A stretch of 64,000 nucleotides of DNA from an uncultured Prevotellaceae bacterium (GCA_900318685.1 ONLL01000003.1:1-64000), one strand, 5' to 3'; positions 40,481-49,736 are shown, numbered from the stretch's first letter. The notes: generated from the letters alone by a model not told the origin. Numbers and translations are program-made.

Positions 40481-41961
40481 CGCCTAGTGCGCAGGAAAGC
40501 AATGGCCTCTTCGATGTGCGGGAACATCAGCTCATCGTTGAGGATGAACGGCACGCGCTTGCGAAACTCCTGATGAACCTGACAGATGGCTGGCGAGGAG
40601 CGTAGCGGCAGACGGAAGTCGAGGGCCTGGGCGGCATTGAACAGTTCGATGGCCAGCACACGCTCGGTATTCAATATCACCTTTTGCAACTTGATGGCTG
40701 CATTGGCACCCATCGACACCAGATCCTCCTGATCCTGGCACGAGGGTATACTGTCTACCGACGACGGCATGGCCAGGCTCTTGTTCAGCGAGACACACGA
40801 TGCTGCCGTGTACTGCGTAATCATGAATCCGCTGTTCACACCCGGGTTGGCCACCAGGAACGACGGTAGTCCACGAGTGCCCGACACCAGACGGTAGATT
40901 CTTCGTTCGCTGATGTTGGCCAGCTCGCTCATTGCTATCGAGAGGAAGTCGATGGGCAGAGCGATGGGCTCGCCGTGGAAGTTGCCGGCCGAGATAATGA
41001 GATCTTCGTCGGGCAGCACCGTGGGATTGTCGGTGGCAGAGTTGATTTCCGTGTCGATGACGCTCTTCACATAGCGCAGCGTGTCCTTCACTGCTCCATG
41101 CACCTGTGGCACACAGCGGAAGGAGTAGGGGTCCTGCACATGTCCCTTGATGTTGCCTAATATCTGGCTGCCCTCCAGCAGCTGACGGATACGGCGTGCC
41201 GTCTCGATCTGTCCCTGGTGAGGACGCACCTGGTGCACGGCATCGAGGAATGGCTCGATACGGCCGTCGAAGGCATCGAGGCTCATCGCGGCGATGGTGT
41301 CGGCCCAGTCGCTCAGCCGCTGTGCCTCAAGCAGGCTCCACACGGCGAAGGCACTCATGTTCTGCGTACCGTTGAGCAGGGCCAGACCTTCCTTCGAACC
41401 CAGTTCGATGGGCTTCCAGCGTTTCTTGCGGCACAGCTCCTCGCCGCTGATGGTCTTGCCCTGATACTCCACCTCGCCCAGTCCGATGAGTGGCAGGCAC
41501 AGATGAGCCAGTGGCACCAGGTCGCCCGAGGCTCCCAAAGAGCCTTGCCGGTAAACTACGGGGTAGACATCGTTGTTGAAGAACTGCACCAGCCGCTGCA
41601 CGGTGTCGAGCTTGCATCCGCTGTAGCCGTAGCTCAGCGACTGCACCTTCAGCAGCAGCATGATTTTCACGATGTCCCGGGGCACCCGCTCGCCCACACC
41701 GCAGGCGTGGCTCTTGATAAGATTGATTTGCAACTGCGACAGCTGGTCCTTGCCGATGGAGACGTTGCACAGCGAGCCGAAGCCCGTGGTGACGCCATAG
41801 ACGGGAGCGCCGTTGGCAGCGATTTTCTTGTCCAGGTACTGACGGCAGCGTCGTATGCGCAGCTTAGCGTCCTCGCTAAGCTCCAGCTTCATGCCGCCTC
41901 TGATGATTTCACCGATACGCTCAATGGTGAGATGTTCGGCCGAGATGTAGTGAGTTTCCAT
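40477..41961 (-). CDS. hutH: Histidine ammonia-lyase
   Basis: 494 residues. The Ala-Ser-Gly that forms the MIO cofactor is at 144-146 in GSLGASGDLVPLAH. YGVTTGFG (55-62) and the NFHGEPIALP segment are also conserved. It deaminates L-histidine to urocanate, the first step of the Hut pathway. The next enzymes, HutU and FtcD, are encoded 10 kb away on the same strand. It appears to be transcribed alone. Confidence 0.93.
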   Translation of the reverse strand: METHYISAEHLTIERIGEIIRGGMKLELSEDAKLRIRRCRQYLDKKIAANGAPVYGVTTGFGSLCNVSIGKDQLSQLQINLIKSHACGVGERVPRDIVKIMLLLKVQSLSYGYSGCKLDTVQRLVQFFNNDVYPVVYRQGSLGASGDLVPLAHLCLPLIGLGEVEYQGKTISGEELCRKKRWKPIELGSKEGLALLNGTQNMSAFAVWSLLEAQRLSDWADTIAAMSLDAFDGRIEPFLDAVHQVRPHQGQIETARRIRQLLEGSQILGNIKGHVQDPYSFRCVPQVHGAVKDTLRYVKSVIDTEINSATDNPTVLPDEDLIISAGNFHGEPIALPIDFLSIAMSELANISERRIYRLVSGTRGLPSFLVANPGVNSGFMITQYTAASCVSLNKSLAMPSSVDSIPSCQDQEDLVSMGANAAIKLQKVILNTERVLAIELFNAAQALDFRLPLRSSPAICQVHQEFRKRVPFILNDELMFPHIEEAIAFLRTRR

Positions 41962-41987
41962 AGGTCAGTGGTTAAGATTTTAGTCAG

Positions 41988-42013
41988 AGACCCCACCCCG
42001 CGGGGATGGGGGC
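41988..42013. repeat. GC-rich palindrome in the hutH leader
   Basis: CCCCACCCCGCGGGGATGGGG is a near-perfect inverted repeat in the predicted 5' untranslated region of hutH, similar in style to the GC-rich repeats inside GH51, hutU and the TolC-like gene. Confidence 0.6.
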
Positions 42014-42062
42014 TGATGGTTATTATTCATGTTTGCCGTCGTTGCGACGGGAAAGTTCGCGG

Positions 42063-42094
42063 CGAAGGTACAAAAAAACGGGCGAAACGCCAAA
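42063..42094 (-). promoter_or_regulatory. Probable promoter of hutH
   Basis: Minus strand TTTG (42091-42094), 20 nt, TACCTTCG (42063-42070), one mismatch to TAnnTTTG. Predicts a leader of about 95 nt. Confidence 0.45.
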
Positions 42095-42139
42095 GAAATT
42101 CCCGTTTTTCTTCGTTTACACAGCATGAAACAGGCAAAA

Positions 42140-42240
42140 TAAGCCTGCCGCGCCTGCCTCGCCGCCCCTCATGCCTGCCTCGCCAGCCTCACCGTCCTCT
42201 TTAGGCACGTCCTGCCTCGCCGTTCCCTCATGTCTGCCGC
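42140..42240. repeat. CTGCCTCGCC direct repeats at the end of the araC-type gene
   Basis: CTGCCTCGCC occurs three times and CCCTCATGYCTGCC twice within 100 bp, running into the last codons of the regulator gene. Non-coding except for its right edge. Confidence 0.55.
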
Positions 42241-43106
42241 AGCTGCAGGGGAGTCATGCCGAAGTGCTCCTTGACATACTTGCCGAAGAACGACGTGTTG
42301 GGGAAACCCAGCATCGAGCTCACCTGCTTGAGGGTGTGGTCGGTGTGGCAGAGCTGGTAGCGGATCTCCTCCATCACGTGCTCGGTGATCCACTGGCCGG
42401 CGGTCTTCCCTGAGCTTTTCTTGCAGACGGCCGACAGGTACTTGGCCGATATGCAGAGCTCGCTGGCGAAGCTCTCGACGGTGCGGTGCTTCACCATGTC
42501 CGACGACAACAGGTGGAGAAAGCGCTGAAACAGGTTGCCGGCCGACTGCTTGCCTGGCGGCAAGGCACTCAGCATGCCCTTCTGGCTCATCCTGCCGCAG
42601 AGGGCGAGGAAGGCAGCCCGCAGCAGGGCCTGGACGACCTCTGTGCGATAGGGCGTCTGCTCGTCTTGGCGGATACACAGCAGCAGCATCTCATAGAAAT
42701 GGGTGTAATACTCGATGTCCTTCTCTTCCATCGTCACGACGTGCATGTGCTGGATGTACATCACTTCGTTCCATACGCTCATTTTCTCCCTGAGGAAGCT
42801 CTGCAGGATACGCGTGGTAAAGAACATCGCCTTGAACTCGAAGTCGGGACTGATCATGAAGTCGCTCAGCGTGACGTTCGGCGGACAGACGGCCACTTGG
42901 TTGCGCCTGATGCTGATGGGCACGCCGTTGATGCTGCCTTGCCCTTTGCCGCTGGTGCAGATGACCAGCATGTTCATCTGCAGCCGTGCCGGCGTAGGCT
43001 CGACCAGCTTCCGCACATTGTCGATGATGACGATGTCGTCGTCGGAATACACCTCGCTGACGTTCTCGTCACGCACTATTTGATGCAGGTAGATTTCTTC
43101 ACTCAT
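42228..43106 (-). CDS. AraC-family transcriptional regulator
   Basis: 292 residues. The N-terminal cupin-like sensor part (~1-165) is followed by a C-terminal pair of helix-turn-helix motifs (VESFASELCISAKYLSAVCKKSSGKTAGQWI and LKQVSSMLGFPNTSFFGKYVKEHFGMTPLQLRQ). It is divergent from the RND pump operon with a 228-bp gap, so it most likely controls that operon. The inducer is unknown. The gene ends in a stretch of CTGCC repeats. Confidence 0.9.
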   Translation of the reverse strand: MSEEIYLHQIVRDENVSEVYSDDDIVIIDNVRKLVEPTPARLQMNMLVICTSGKGQGSINGVPISIRRNQVAVCPPNVTLSDFMISPDFEFKAMFFTTRILQSFLREKMSVWNEVMYIQHMHVVTMEEKDIEYYTHFYEMLLLCIRQDEQTPYRTEVVQALLRAAFLALCGRMSQKGMLSALPPGKQSAGNLFQRFLHLLSSDMVKHRTVESFASELCISAKYLSAVCKKSSGKTAGQWITEHVMEEIRYQLCHTDHTLKQVSSMLGFPNTSFFGKYVKEHFGMTPLQLRQT

Positions 43107-43155
43107 GATGTCTTAAATGTAAACGATAAAACGCTGGACAGCGGTCTGCCGGGTG

Positions 43156-43291
43156 CAAAGGTGGGAATAAAAATCGACATTCACGTGGTCGGGAAGGCAT
43201 ATTTTATGTTCTTTTTATCGTTCAGACGAGAAATTAACAAAATTTGCAGCCAAAACGAACACGGATATGTGCTGTTTTTTTGCCACCTTTG
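43156..43291. promoter_or_regulatory. Divergent promoter region of regulator and efflux operon
   Basis: CACCTTTG boxes at 43156-43163 (minus) and 43284-43291 (plus) each differ from TAnnTTTG only at the first base. Neither has a TTTG at normal spacing, consistent with promoters that need an activator. Confidence 0.35.
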
Positions 43292-43334
43292 CAGCGTTTT
43301 TCCGTTCACAGGCGAACAACCGAACACTTAGAAT

Positions 43335-44366
43335 ATGAAAAAGAGGATATGGATGCGTATGCTGCTGGCTGTCGTTTTGCTCAGCAGCTGTGAGAAGGCG
43401 AAGGAGCCTGCCGTGAAGGCACCTGTACGTGTGACGACAGAAGTCGTAGGCAGCCCTTCGGGTGCAGGCGGCGCTGATGTGGCCTATGTAGGGACGGTCG
43501 AGGAGCATGCTGCCACGGCCGTCAGCTTCACAGGCATGGGAGTCGTCAGGCGTGTGCTGGTCAGCGAAGGCCAGCACGTCATCCGGGGCCAGCTGCTGGC
43601 CGAGATGGACGACACCCAGGCCCGCAACCTGCTGGCCGGTGCCGAGGCAGCGATGACCCAGGCCGACGATGCCTATGCCCGCTACAGCCAGCTGCACGAT
43701 GCCGGCTCGCTGCCCGAGGTGCAGTGGGTAGAGATACAGAGCAAGGTGGCACAGGCGCGCTCGCAGCTGGCCGTGGCCAGGAAGAACCTGAGCGACTGCC
43801 GGCTGACGGCTCCCGTGAGCGGCATCATCGGCCGGCGCATGGTGGGTGCCGGCGAGACGGCCCTGCCCTCACAGGCCGTGGTCACCATCCTCGACATCAG
43901 CTCCGTCAAGGTGAAAGTGGCAGTGCCGGAAGCTGAGATATCGGCCATCACCGCCGACACGCCCTCGGCCATTCAGGTAGAAGCCGTAGGCATCACCACG
44001 GAAGGCGGCAAGATAGAGAAAGGCATCGTGGCCGATGCCATGACCCACACCTACGACCTGCGCATCAACTTGCCCAACAGCGGCCGGCGTCTGCTGCCGG
44101 GAATGGTGGCCACCGTGCGGCTGAATGCCTCAGACCCAGCCTCGGCCGACAGGCTGTCGCTGCCCGTGACGGCCGTCCAGCGCAGGAGTGACGGCCAGCT
44201 GTTTGCATGGCTCGTAGCTGCCGACAGCACCGCCCACCGCACCGCGGTCACCATCCAGTCGGCCGTGGGCAACCGCGTCGTCGTCGACAGCGGCCTGGAG
44301 CGTGGGCAGCGGGTGGTCACCGAGGGCTATCAGAAACTGAGCGAAGGGGCCAAGGTCGTCTATTAA
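43335..44366 (+). CDS. RND efflux periplasmic adaptor lipoprotein
   Basis: 343 residues with lipobox LLSSC (Cys18). A membrane-fusion architecture follows: barrel-sandwich strands (AVSFTGMGVVRRVLVSEGQHVIRGQLLAEMD), an alpha-hairpin (~95-150), lipoyl return (SGIIGRRMVGAGE) and beta-barrel. It links the inner-membrane pump to the outer-membrane channel encoded downstream. 28 bp before the permease gene. Confidence 0.9.
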   Translation: MKKRIWMRMLLAVVLLSSCEKAKEPAVKAPVRVTTEVVGSPSGAGGADVAYVGTVEEHAATAVSFTGMGVVRRVLVSEGQHVIRGQLLAEMDDTQARNLLAGAEAAMTQADDAYARYSQLHDAGSLPEVQWVEIQSKVAQARSQLAVARKNLSDCRLTAPVSGIIGRRMVGAGETALPSQAVVTILDISSVKVKVAVPEAEISAITADTPSAIQVEAVGITTEGGKIEKGIVADAMTHTYDLRINLPNSGRRLLPGMVATVRLNASDPASADRLSLPVTAVQRRSDGQLFAWLVAADSTAHRTAVTIQSAVGNRVVVDSGLERGQRVVTEGYQKLSEGAKVVY

Positions 44367-44394
44367 CCTCAAAAAAACAGAAAGGCATCGACCC

Positions 44395-47300
44395 ATGAAT
44401 CAGATCCCTACCGCACCCACGCCGCAAGGCAGAAGCTGGCTCCGCTGGCCGCTGGACCACTATCCCATCACCATCCTCCTGGCCGTCATGATGTTTGCCT
44501 TCGGCATCTGCGGCATGCACCTTATGCCCAAGGACGAGTTCCCGGCATTCACCATCCGCCAGGGCGTGGTGGTAGCCGTCTACCCCGGCGCCACCGCCGA
44601 AGAGGTGGAGGAGCAGGTGGCCAAGCCCCTGGAGCGCTATCTCTTCACCTATGGAGAGGTGAAGCGCAGCAAGACCACCACCACGTCGCAGAACGGCATG
44701 TGCATGGTGATGGTCCACCTGAACGACAACGTGAACAACAAGGACGAGGTATGGAGCAAGATCAAGCACGGCCTGGCATCCTTCAAGGCGACGCTCCCCG
44801 CCGGCGTGCTGGCCCTGGTGGCCAACGACGACTTCGGCAACACCTCGGCCCTGCTCATCGCCATCGAGAGCCCCGAACGCAGCTATCGCGAGCTCCACGG
44901 ATATAGCGACCGCCTCGGCGACCGCCTGCGCCGCATACCTTCCGTGGCCAACGTACGCACCTACGGCGAGCAGCAGGAGCAGATCAGCCTCCTGGTCGAC
45001 CGCCGCCGGCTCGAGTCCTACGGCATCGGACAGCAGATGCTCCTCGCACAGCTGCAGCAGCAGGGACTGACCACCATGAGCGGCGGCATCGACAACACGT
45101 CACGGCAGATGCCCATACACGTCGAGCCCACCCAGCGCAGCGAGGAGGAGATAGCCGACCTGATCGTGTTCAGCGAGCCACAGAGCGGAAAGGTGATTCG
45201 CGTCAGGGATGTGGCCAGGGTCGTGCGCGAGTACGACCTCAGCGGCGGGTGCATCGAGCAGGACGGACACCCCTGCGTGCTCCTCTCGCTGGAGATGACG
45301 CCCGGCAACAACATCGTCGAGTACGGCAAGGATGTCGACCGCGTGCTCACCACGTTCTCGGACGAGGAACTGCCCGACGACGTCACCCTCACCCGCATCG
45401 CCGACCAGCCGAAGGTCGTGGCAGGCAGCGTCAGCGACTTCCTTCGCGACCTCATCATCTCGATGCTGGTCATCGTACTGGTGATGATCATACTCTTCCC
45501 CCTGCGGTCGGCAGTCGTGGCTGCCATCACCGTGCCCCTCAGCACGTTTATCTCGGTGGGCATCATGTATGCCGTAGGCATCGAGCTGAACATGGTCACG
45601 CTTGCAGCACTCATCGTCGTGCTGGGAATGGTGGTCGACAACAGCATCGTCGTCATCGACGGATACCTGGAGTACCTGGGCAAGGGACATGAGCCCCACG
45701 AGGCAGCCATCGAGTCGGCACGGCAGTACTTCATGCCCATGATGCTGGCCACGCTCTGCATCTGCGTCATCTTCTACCCACTGCTGCTGACGATGAAGGG
45801 AGCATTCAACGACGCCCTGCGCGACTTCCCCCTGACCATCACCATCAACCTCATGGTGTCGCTGCTGCTGGCCGTGACGGTCATACCCTTCCTCGAGGTG
45901 CTCATCATACGGCCTGACAACAAAAAGAAGAGCGGGGGCTCACGCATCACCACATGGGTGCAGACTACTTACAACCACGTGCTCGACTTCACCTTCCGCC
46001 ATCCCTGGATCACCATCATGGGCGGCATCGCCGTGGTGATGCTCTCATGCCTCATCGCTCCAACGCTGAAGGTGCGCCTCTTTCCCTATGCCGACCGCGA
46101 CCAGTTTGCCGTCGAGATATTCCTGCCTGACGGCAAGGGCATCGACGACACCCGACTCGTGGCCGACTCGATGAGGCTCGCACTGAGCAGCGACGAGCGC
46201 GTGACGGCCATCACCAGCTTCATCGGATGCTCATCGCCACGCTTCATGACGTGCTATGCACCGCAGATGGCAGGCAAGAACTATGCACAGTTCATCGTCA
46301 ACACCAGGTCGCAGCAGGCCACCCTCGAGCTGCTCGCCCAATACCAGCCCCGGTGGAGCGAGCATTTCCCACAGGCCTACGTGAAGTTCAAGCGACTCGA
46401 CTACCTCGAGGTGCCAGAGCTAGAATACCGGTTCTATGGCGACAACCTCGACTCCCTCCATGCTGTGGCCGACAGGCTCGTCGAGCGCATGCAGCAGATG
46501 CCAGAGCTGGAATGGGTGCACACCGACTTCCTGCAGCCCTATCCTCTGGCCAGCGTCACACTCGACCCCGTGGCATCAGCACAGCTAGGCATCACCCGCA
46601 CCACGGCAGCACTCTCGCTGGCCACGGCCACCGGCGACATCAGCGTGGGACAGCTGTGGGAGGGCGACTATGCCCTGCCCATCGTGATGAAAGACACGGC
46701 GACCATCACCCTGTCCGACATCGAGAGCCTACCCCTCACCACACCGCTGACCATGGCCGCATCGGCAATGGCACCCCTCACCGCACGGCAGGCACCCTCC
46801 AGCGTGCCCCTGCGACAGGTGGCCACGGTACGTCCCCAATGGGCCGAGAGCCGTATCATGCACCGCGGAGGAGAGCGCTGCCTGACCGTCACCGCACAGT
46901 TCGCACAGGGAGTCTATGCCGCGCCCGTAGAGCAGCGTGTGGCCTACATCATGCAGCATGAGCTGTCGCTGCCGCAGGGCGTCAGGGCAGAGGTAGGAGG
47001 CGAGATCGAGTACGACGCCGAGGCACTGCCACAGATATTCAGCGGCGTGGCCATCGCCATGGTCATCATCTTCTTCTTCCTGCTCTTCAACTTCAAGAAG
47101 TTCGGCATCACCACCGTCTGCATCGCAGCACTAGGCCTGATGCTACCCGGAGCACTCATCGGCCTGGGACTCATGAACCGCATGCTGGGCCTGACCTCCG
47201 TCATGGGACTCATCACCCTCATGGGAATGATCATGCGCAACGAGATTCTCATCTTTGAGCATGCCATAGACCTGATTAAGAAATATGTGGCAGAGCATGG

Positions 47301-47550
47301 TGACTGGACCGTCGACCGAAAGGCCTACAACGAGGCTGTAAAACGAGCAGCCTACGAGGCCGGGCGTCGGCGTATGGTGCCTATCTTCCTCACCACTGCC
47401 ACTACTGCCGTCGGCGTGATACCCATGATCCTGGCAGGCTCCAGCTTCTGGATGCCCGTCGGAGTGACCATTTTTGCCGGAGGTATCGGCTCTCTGATCA
47501 TGGTCGTCACCATGTTGCCCGTCGTCTACTGGAAAGTTAACACTAAATGA
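44395..47550 (+). CDS. RND-family efflux permease
   Basis: 1051 residues with the AcrB layout: TM1 near residue 25, large periplasmic loop, TM2-6 (~345-510), TM7 near 540, second loop, TM8-12 (~870-1045). The proton-relay segment in TM4 reads GMVVDNSIVVIDG, with Asp-Asn rather than Asp-Asp. It uses the proton gradient to expel drugs, bile salts or other amphiphiles. Overlaps the next gene by 4 nt (ATGA). Substrates unknown; regulated probably by the divergent AraC-type protein. Confidence 0.93.
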   Translation: MNQIPTAPTPQGRSWLRWPLDHYPITILLAVMMFAFGICGMHLMPKDEFPAFTIRQGVVVAVYPGATAEEVEEQVAKPLERYLFTYGEVKRSKTTTTSQNGMCMVMVHLNDNVNNKDEVWSKIKHGLASFKATLPAGVLALVANDDFGNTSALLIAIESPERSYRELHGYSDRLGDRLRRIPSVANVRTYGEQQEQISLLVDRRRLESYGIGQQMLLAQLQQQGLTTMSGGIDNTSRQMPIHVEPTQRSEEEIADLIVFSEPQSGKVIRVRDVARVVREYDLSGGCIEQDGHPCVLLSLEMTPGNNIVEYGKDVDRVLTTFSDEELPDDVTLTRIADQPKVVAGSVSDFLRDLIISMLVIVLVMIILFPLRSAVVAAITVPLSTFISVGIMYAVGIELNMVTLAALIVVLGMVVDNSIVVIDGYLEYLGKGHEPHEAAIESARQYFMPMMLATLCICVIFYPLLLTMKGAFNDALRDFPLTITINLMVSLLLAVTVIPFLEVLIIRPDNKKKSGGSRITTWVQTTYNHVLDFTFRHPWITIMGGIAVVMLSCLIAPTLKVRLFPYADRDQFAVEIFLPDGKGIDDTRLVADSMRLALSSDERVTAITSFIGCSSPRFMTCYAPQMAGKNYAQFIVNTRSQQATLELLAQYQPRWSEHFPQAYVKFKRLDYLEVPELEYRFYGDNLDSLHAVADRLVERMQQMPELEWVHTDFLQPYPLASVTLDPVASAQLGITRTTAALSLATATGDISVGQLWEGDYALPIVMKDTATITLSDIESLPLTTPLTMAASAMAPLTARQAPSSVPLRQVATVRPQWAESRIMHRGGERCLTVTAQFAQGVYAAPVEQRVAYIMQHELSLPQGVRAEVGGEIEYDAEALPQIFSGVAIAMVIIFFFLLFNFKKFGITTVCIAALGLMLPGALIGLGLMNRMLGLTSVMGLITLMGMIMRNEILIFEHAIDLIKKYVAEHGDWTVDRKAYNEAVKRAAYEAGRRRMVPIFLTTATTAVGVIPMILAGSSFWMPVGVTIFAGGIGSLIMVVTMLPVVYWKVNTK

Positions 47551-48983
47551 ACGCGTACCTTATGAAAAAGCTCCTCTCCATCGCCCTCTGTTCAGTGATG
47601 AAAAGGCCCCTCGTCCTCGCCTTGCTGAGTGTGGGTTGCTGTTTAGCTGCAACCGCCCAGCCCCATACCCTCCAGCAGCTCAAGGACTCGGCTCTGCAGC
47701 ATAATATCGCCATTCGTTCGGCCAAGCATAACATCGAGGCAGCCCAACAGCAACGTCGCGAGGCCTTCACCAAGTTCTTCCCTACCGTCAGCGGCACAGC
47801 AATGACCTTCAATGCAAATCGGGGAATGGCGAAGATGAACATCGACCCGCAGGAATTCATACCTACATCGATGGCTTCTATGCTCTCGCAGATGTTGCCC
47901 CCCGAGATGTTGGCGGCCTTCTCGTCGCCCATCAGCATGTCGATGATGAAAAACGGCACCATCGCCAGTCTGATGGCTGTGCAGCCCGTCTTCGCGGGTG
48001 GTCAGATCGTCAACGGCAATCGGCTGGCCCGTGTGGGTGAGGAAGTCAGCCATCTGCAGCTACAGCTGTCGGAGAATGAAGTAGAGAAACAGACTGAGCA
48101 ATACTACTGGCAGCTGGTGGGCTTGCTACAGAAGGAGAAGACGCTCAATGCCGTCGACAGCCTTTTGGCTGATATATATAAAGATGTGGAAGTGGCTGTG
48201 CGCGCAGGAGTGACATTGCGTAACGACCTGTTGCAGGTGCAGCTCCGCCAGAACGACGTGAAGGGTCAGCGGCTGAAGTTGCAGAATGCCTGCTCGCTGC
48301 TCAAGATGCTCCTCGCCCAGTATTGCGGTCTGTCCTCTGACCCAAAGATTGAAATACCAGCCCTCTCCAGCCTTCCCCCAAAGGGGGAGGCTGCTGCACC
48401 GGAGTTTTCTGCAAAGGAAGCCTCCCCCTTTGGGGGGAGGTTGGAGGGGGCTCTTACCTCTCTCCCCGAGTATCAGCTCCTCAAGAAGCAGGTAGAAGCT
48501 GCCGTGCTGCAGCGGAAGATGGAGGTGGGAAAGAACTTGCCGTCGCTGGCTGTCGGAGCAGGTTACAATTATCATAACCTGTTGGATAACGACCGTACCT
48601 TCGCTATGGCCTTCGCCACCGTCAGCGTTCCCATCAGCGATTGGTGGGGCGGTTCACATGCCGTCAAGCGTCGGAAGATTGAACAGCAGAAGGCTGAGGA
48701 ACAGTTGGCCGACAATGCCCAGCTGCTTACCATCCGTATGCAGAAGGCATGCAACGATGTCGTTGAGGCACAGCAGCAGTTGCAGCTCGCCCAGCAGGCC
48801 AACGAGCAGGCTGAGGAGAACCTGCGCCTGAATCGCGACCGCTATCGTGCCGGTACCAGCACCATGAGCAACCTGCTCGAGGCTCAGCTGCTTTGCCAGC
48901 AGGCTCGGGACAAGTATGTCGATGCCTATTCTGATCTGCAACTGCGCCTGCTCGACTATCGTCAGGCTACTGGACAGCATTGA
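47547..48983 (+). CDS. TolC-like outer membrane efflux protein
   Basis: 478 residues from the coupled ATG at 47547; an ATG at 47562 gives a shorter signal peptide. After cleavage near TAQ there are two OEP repeats with long coiled-coil helices (LKDSALQHNIAIRSAKHNIEAAQQQRREAF, and LAQQANEQAEENLRLNRDRYRAGTSTMSNLLEAQLL). It forms the outer-membrane duct of the pump. Residues ~271-302 (SSLPPKGEAAAPEF...GGRLEGAL) are encoded by a 94-bp palindromic repeat and have no counterpart in the normal fold. Confidence 0.9.
   Translation: MNAYLMKKLLSIALCSVMKRPLVLALLSVGCCLAATAQPHTLQQLKDSALQHNIAIRSAKHNIEAAQQQRREAFTKFFPTVSGTAMTFNANRGMAKMNIDPQEFIPTSMASMLSQMLPPEMLAAFSSPISMSMMKNGTIASLMAVQPVFAGGQIVNGNRLARVGEEVSHLQLQLSENEVEKQTEQYYWQLVGLLQKEKTLNAVDSLLADIYKDVEVAVRAGVTLRNDLLQVQLRQNDVKGQRLKLQNACSLLKMLLAQYCGLSSDPKIEIPALSSLPPKGEAAAPEFSAKEASPFGGRLEGALTSLPEYQLLKKQVEAAVLQRKMEVGKNLPSLAVGAGYNYHNLLDNDRTFAMAFATVSVPISDWWGGSHAVKRRKIEQQKAEEQLADNAQLLTIRMQKACNDVVEAQQQLQLAQQANEQAEENLRLNRDRYRAGTSTMSNLLEAQLLCQQARDKYVDAYSDLQLRLLDYRQATGQH
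48359..48452. repeat. GC-rich palindromic repeat inserted in frame in the TolC-like gene
   Basis: Two 34-bp arms (48359-48392 and 48419-48452) are inverted copies matching at 31 of 34 positions, around a 26-bp centre. Each arm is itself palindromic (TCCCCCAAAGGGGGA type). The ends are AGCC...GGCT, as in the GH51 element. The reading frame stays open through it. Confidence 0.85.
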
Positions 48984-49041
48984 AAGACATCGAAAGAGAA
49001 CAACAACGACTCCGTTGTAACTATGCTTGGTAGGTAAAGGC

Positions 49042-49155
49042 CCTTCACCCGTAAGGTGAAAGGTCTTTACTCGTAAGGGGTAAGGCCTTTACTCGTAAGG
49101 TGTAGAGCCTTTACTCGTAAGGTGTAGAGCCTTTACCCCGTAAGGTGAAAGGGCA
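49042..49155. repeat. Five tandem 22-nt repeats upstream of an ECF sigma gene
   Basis: The CGTAAGG core recurs at 49050, 49072, 49094, 49116 and 49139 (22, 22, 22, 23 nt). Units resemble CCTTTACTCGTAAGGTGTAG plus AG, and the outer ones form GCCCTT/AAGGGC hairpins. It fills the gap between the TolC-like and sigma genes. Confidence 0.85.
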
Positions 49156-49226
49156 TGTGGAAGGAAAAGAATAAAAAAGTGCGTTTCCAACTTAATTTTT
49201 CGGCCTCTCATGCGTATTATTAATGT

Positions 49227-49736
49227 ATGACACGCTCAGAGTTTGAACAGATGGCGTCGCAGTTGCGCAAGGAAATGCTCACGATAGGCATGGCCTTCTT
49301 CGGCAACCGCGAGGATGCAGAGGACGTGGCACAGGAAGGCTTGATGAAGCTTTGGAGCTACTGCGAACACATCGACACTGAGCGTAATGTAAAAGCATTG
49401 GCTGTGCGAGTGGCGAAAAACTGCTGTGTCAGCATTCATCGGCAACGACAGCTGGAGGTGACTTGTCAATCTCAAATCTCAAACCTCCAATCTCAGATCC
49501 ATGAGGTTTCACCACATGAACGACTGGAAGCCAGAGACATGCAACACATCATGGAAGAAACAATAGCCCTGCTCAAGCCTCGAGAACGACAGCTCTTCGA
49601 GATGCGCCAGATGGAAGGACTCAGCAACGACGACATCACCCGTCAGACGGGAATCCCTAAAAATTCGGTAGCCGTAATGGTCTCGGCAGCCCGCAAGAAA
49701 GTATTCCAAGAACTCACCAAACGATTGAAGCAATGA
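49227..49736 (+). CDS. ECF-type RNA polymerase sigma factor (module 3)
   Basis: 169 residues. Region 2 is MLTIGMAFFGNREDAEDVAQEGLMKLW and region 4 SNDDITRQTGIPKNSVAVMVSAARKKVF. The linker between them (~81-91, QSQISNLQSQI) is encoded by a TCTCAAATCTCAAACCTC repeat that also occurs between genes at 57190-57215. It overlaps its probable anti-sigma gene by 4 nt (ATGA). No TAnnTTTG promoter is obvious; the gene follows the 22-nt repeat array. Confidence 0.88.
   Translation: MTRSEFEQMASQLRKEMLTIGMAFFGNREDAEDVAQEGLMKLWSYCEHIDTERNVKALAVRVAKNCCVSIHRQRQLEVTCQSQISNLQSQIHEVSPHERLEARDMQHIMEETIALLKPRERQLFEMRQMEGLSNDDITRQTGIPKNSVAVMVSAARKKVFQELTKRLKQ
49467..49499. repeat. Simple repeat inserted in the sigma factor linker
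   Basis: CAATCTCAAATCTCAAACCT and the following CCAATCTCAG continue the frame. Eighteen bases (TCTCAAATCTCAAACCTC) are identical to the reverse complement of intergenic DNA near 57190-57215. Confidence 0.65.
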
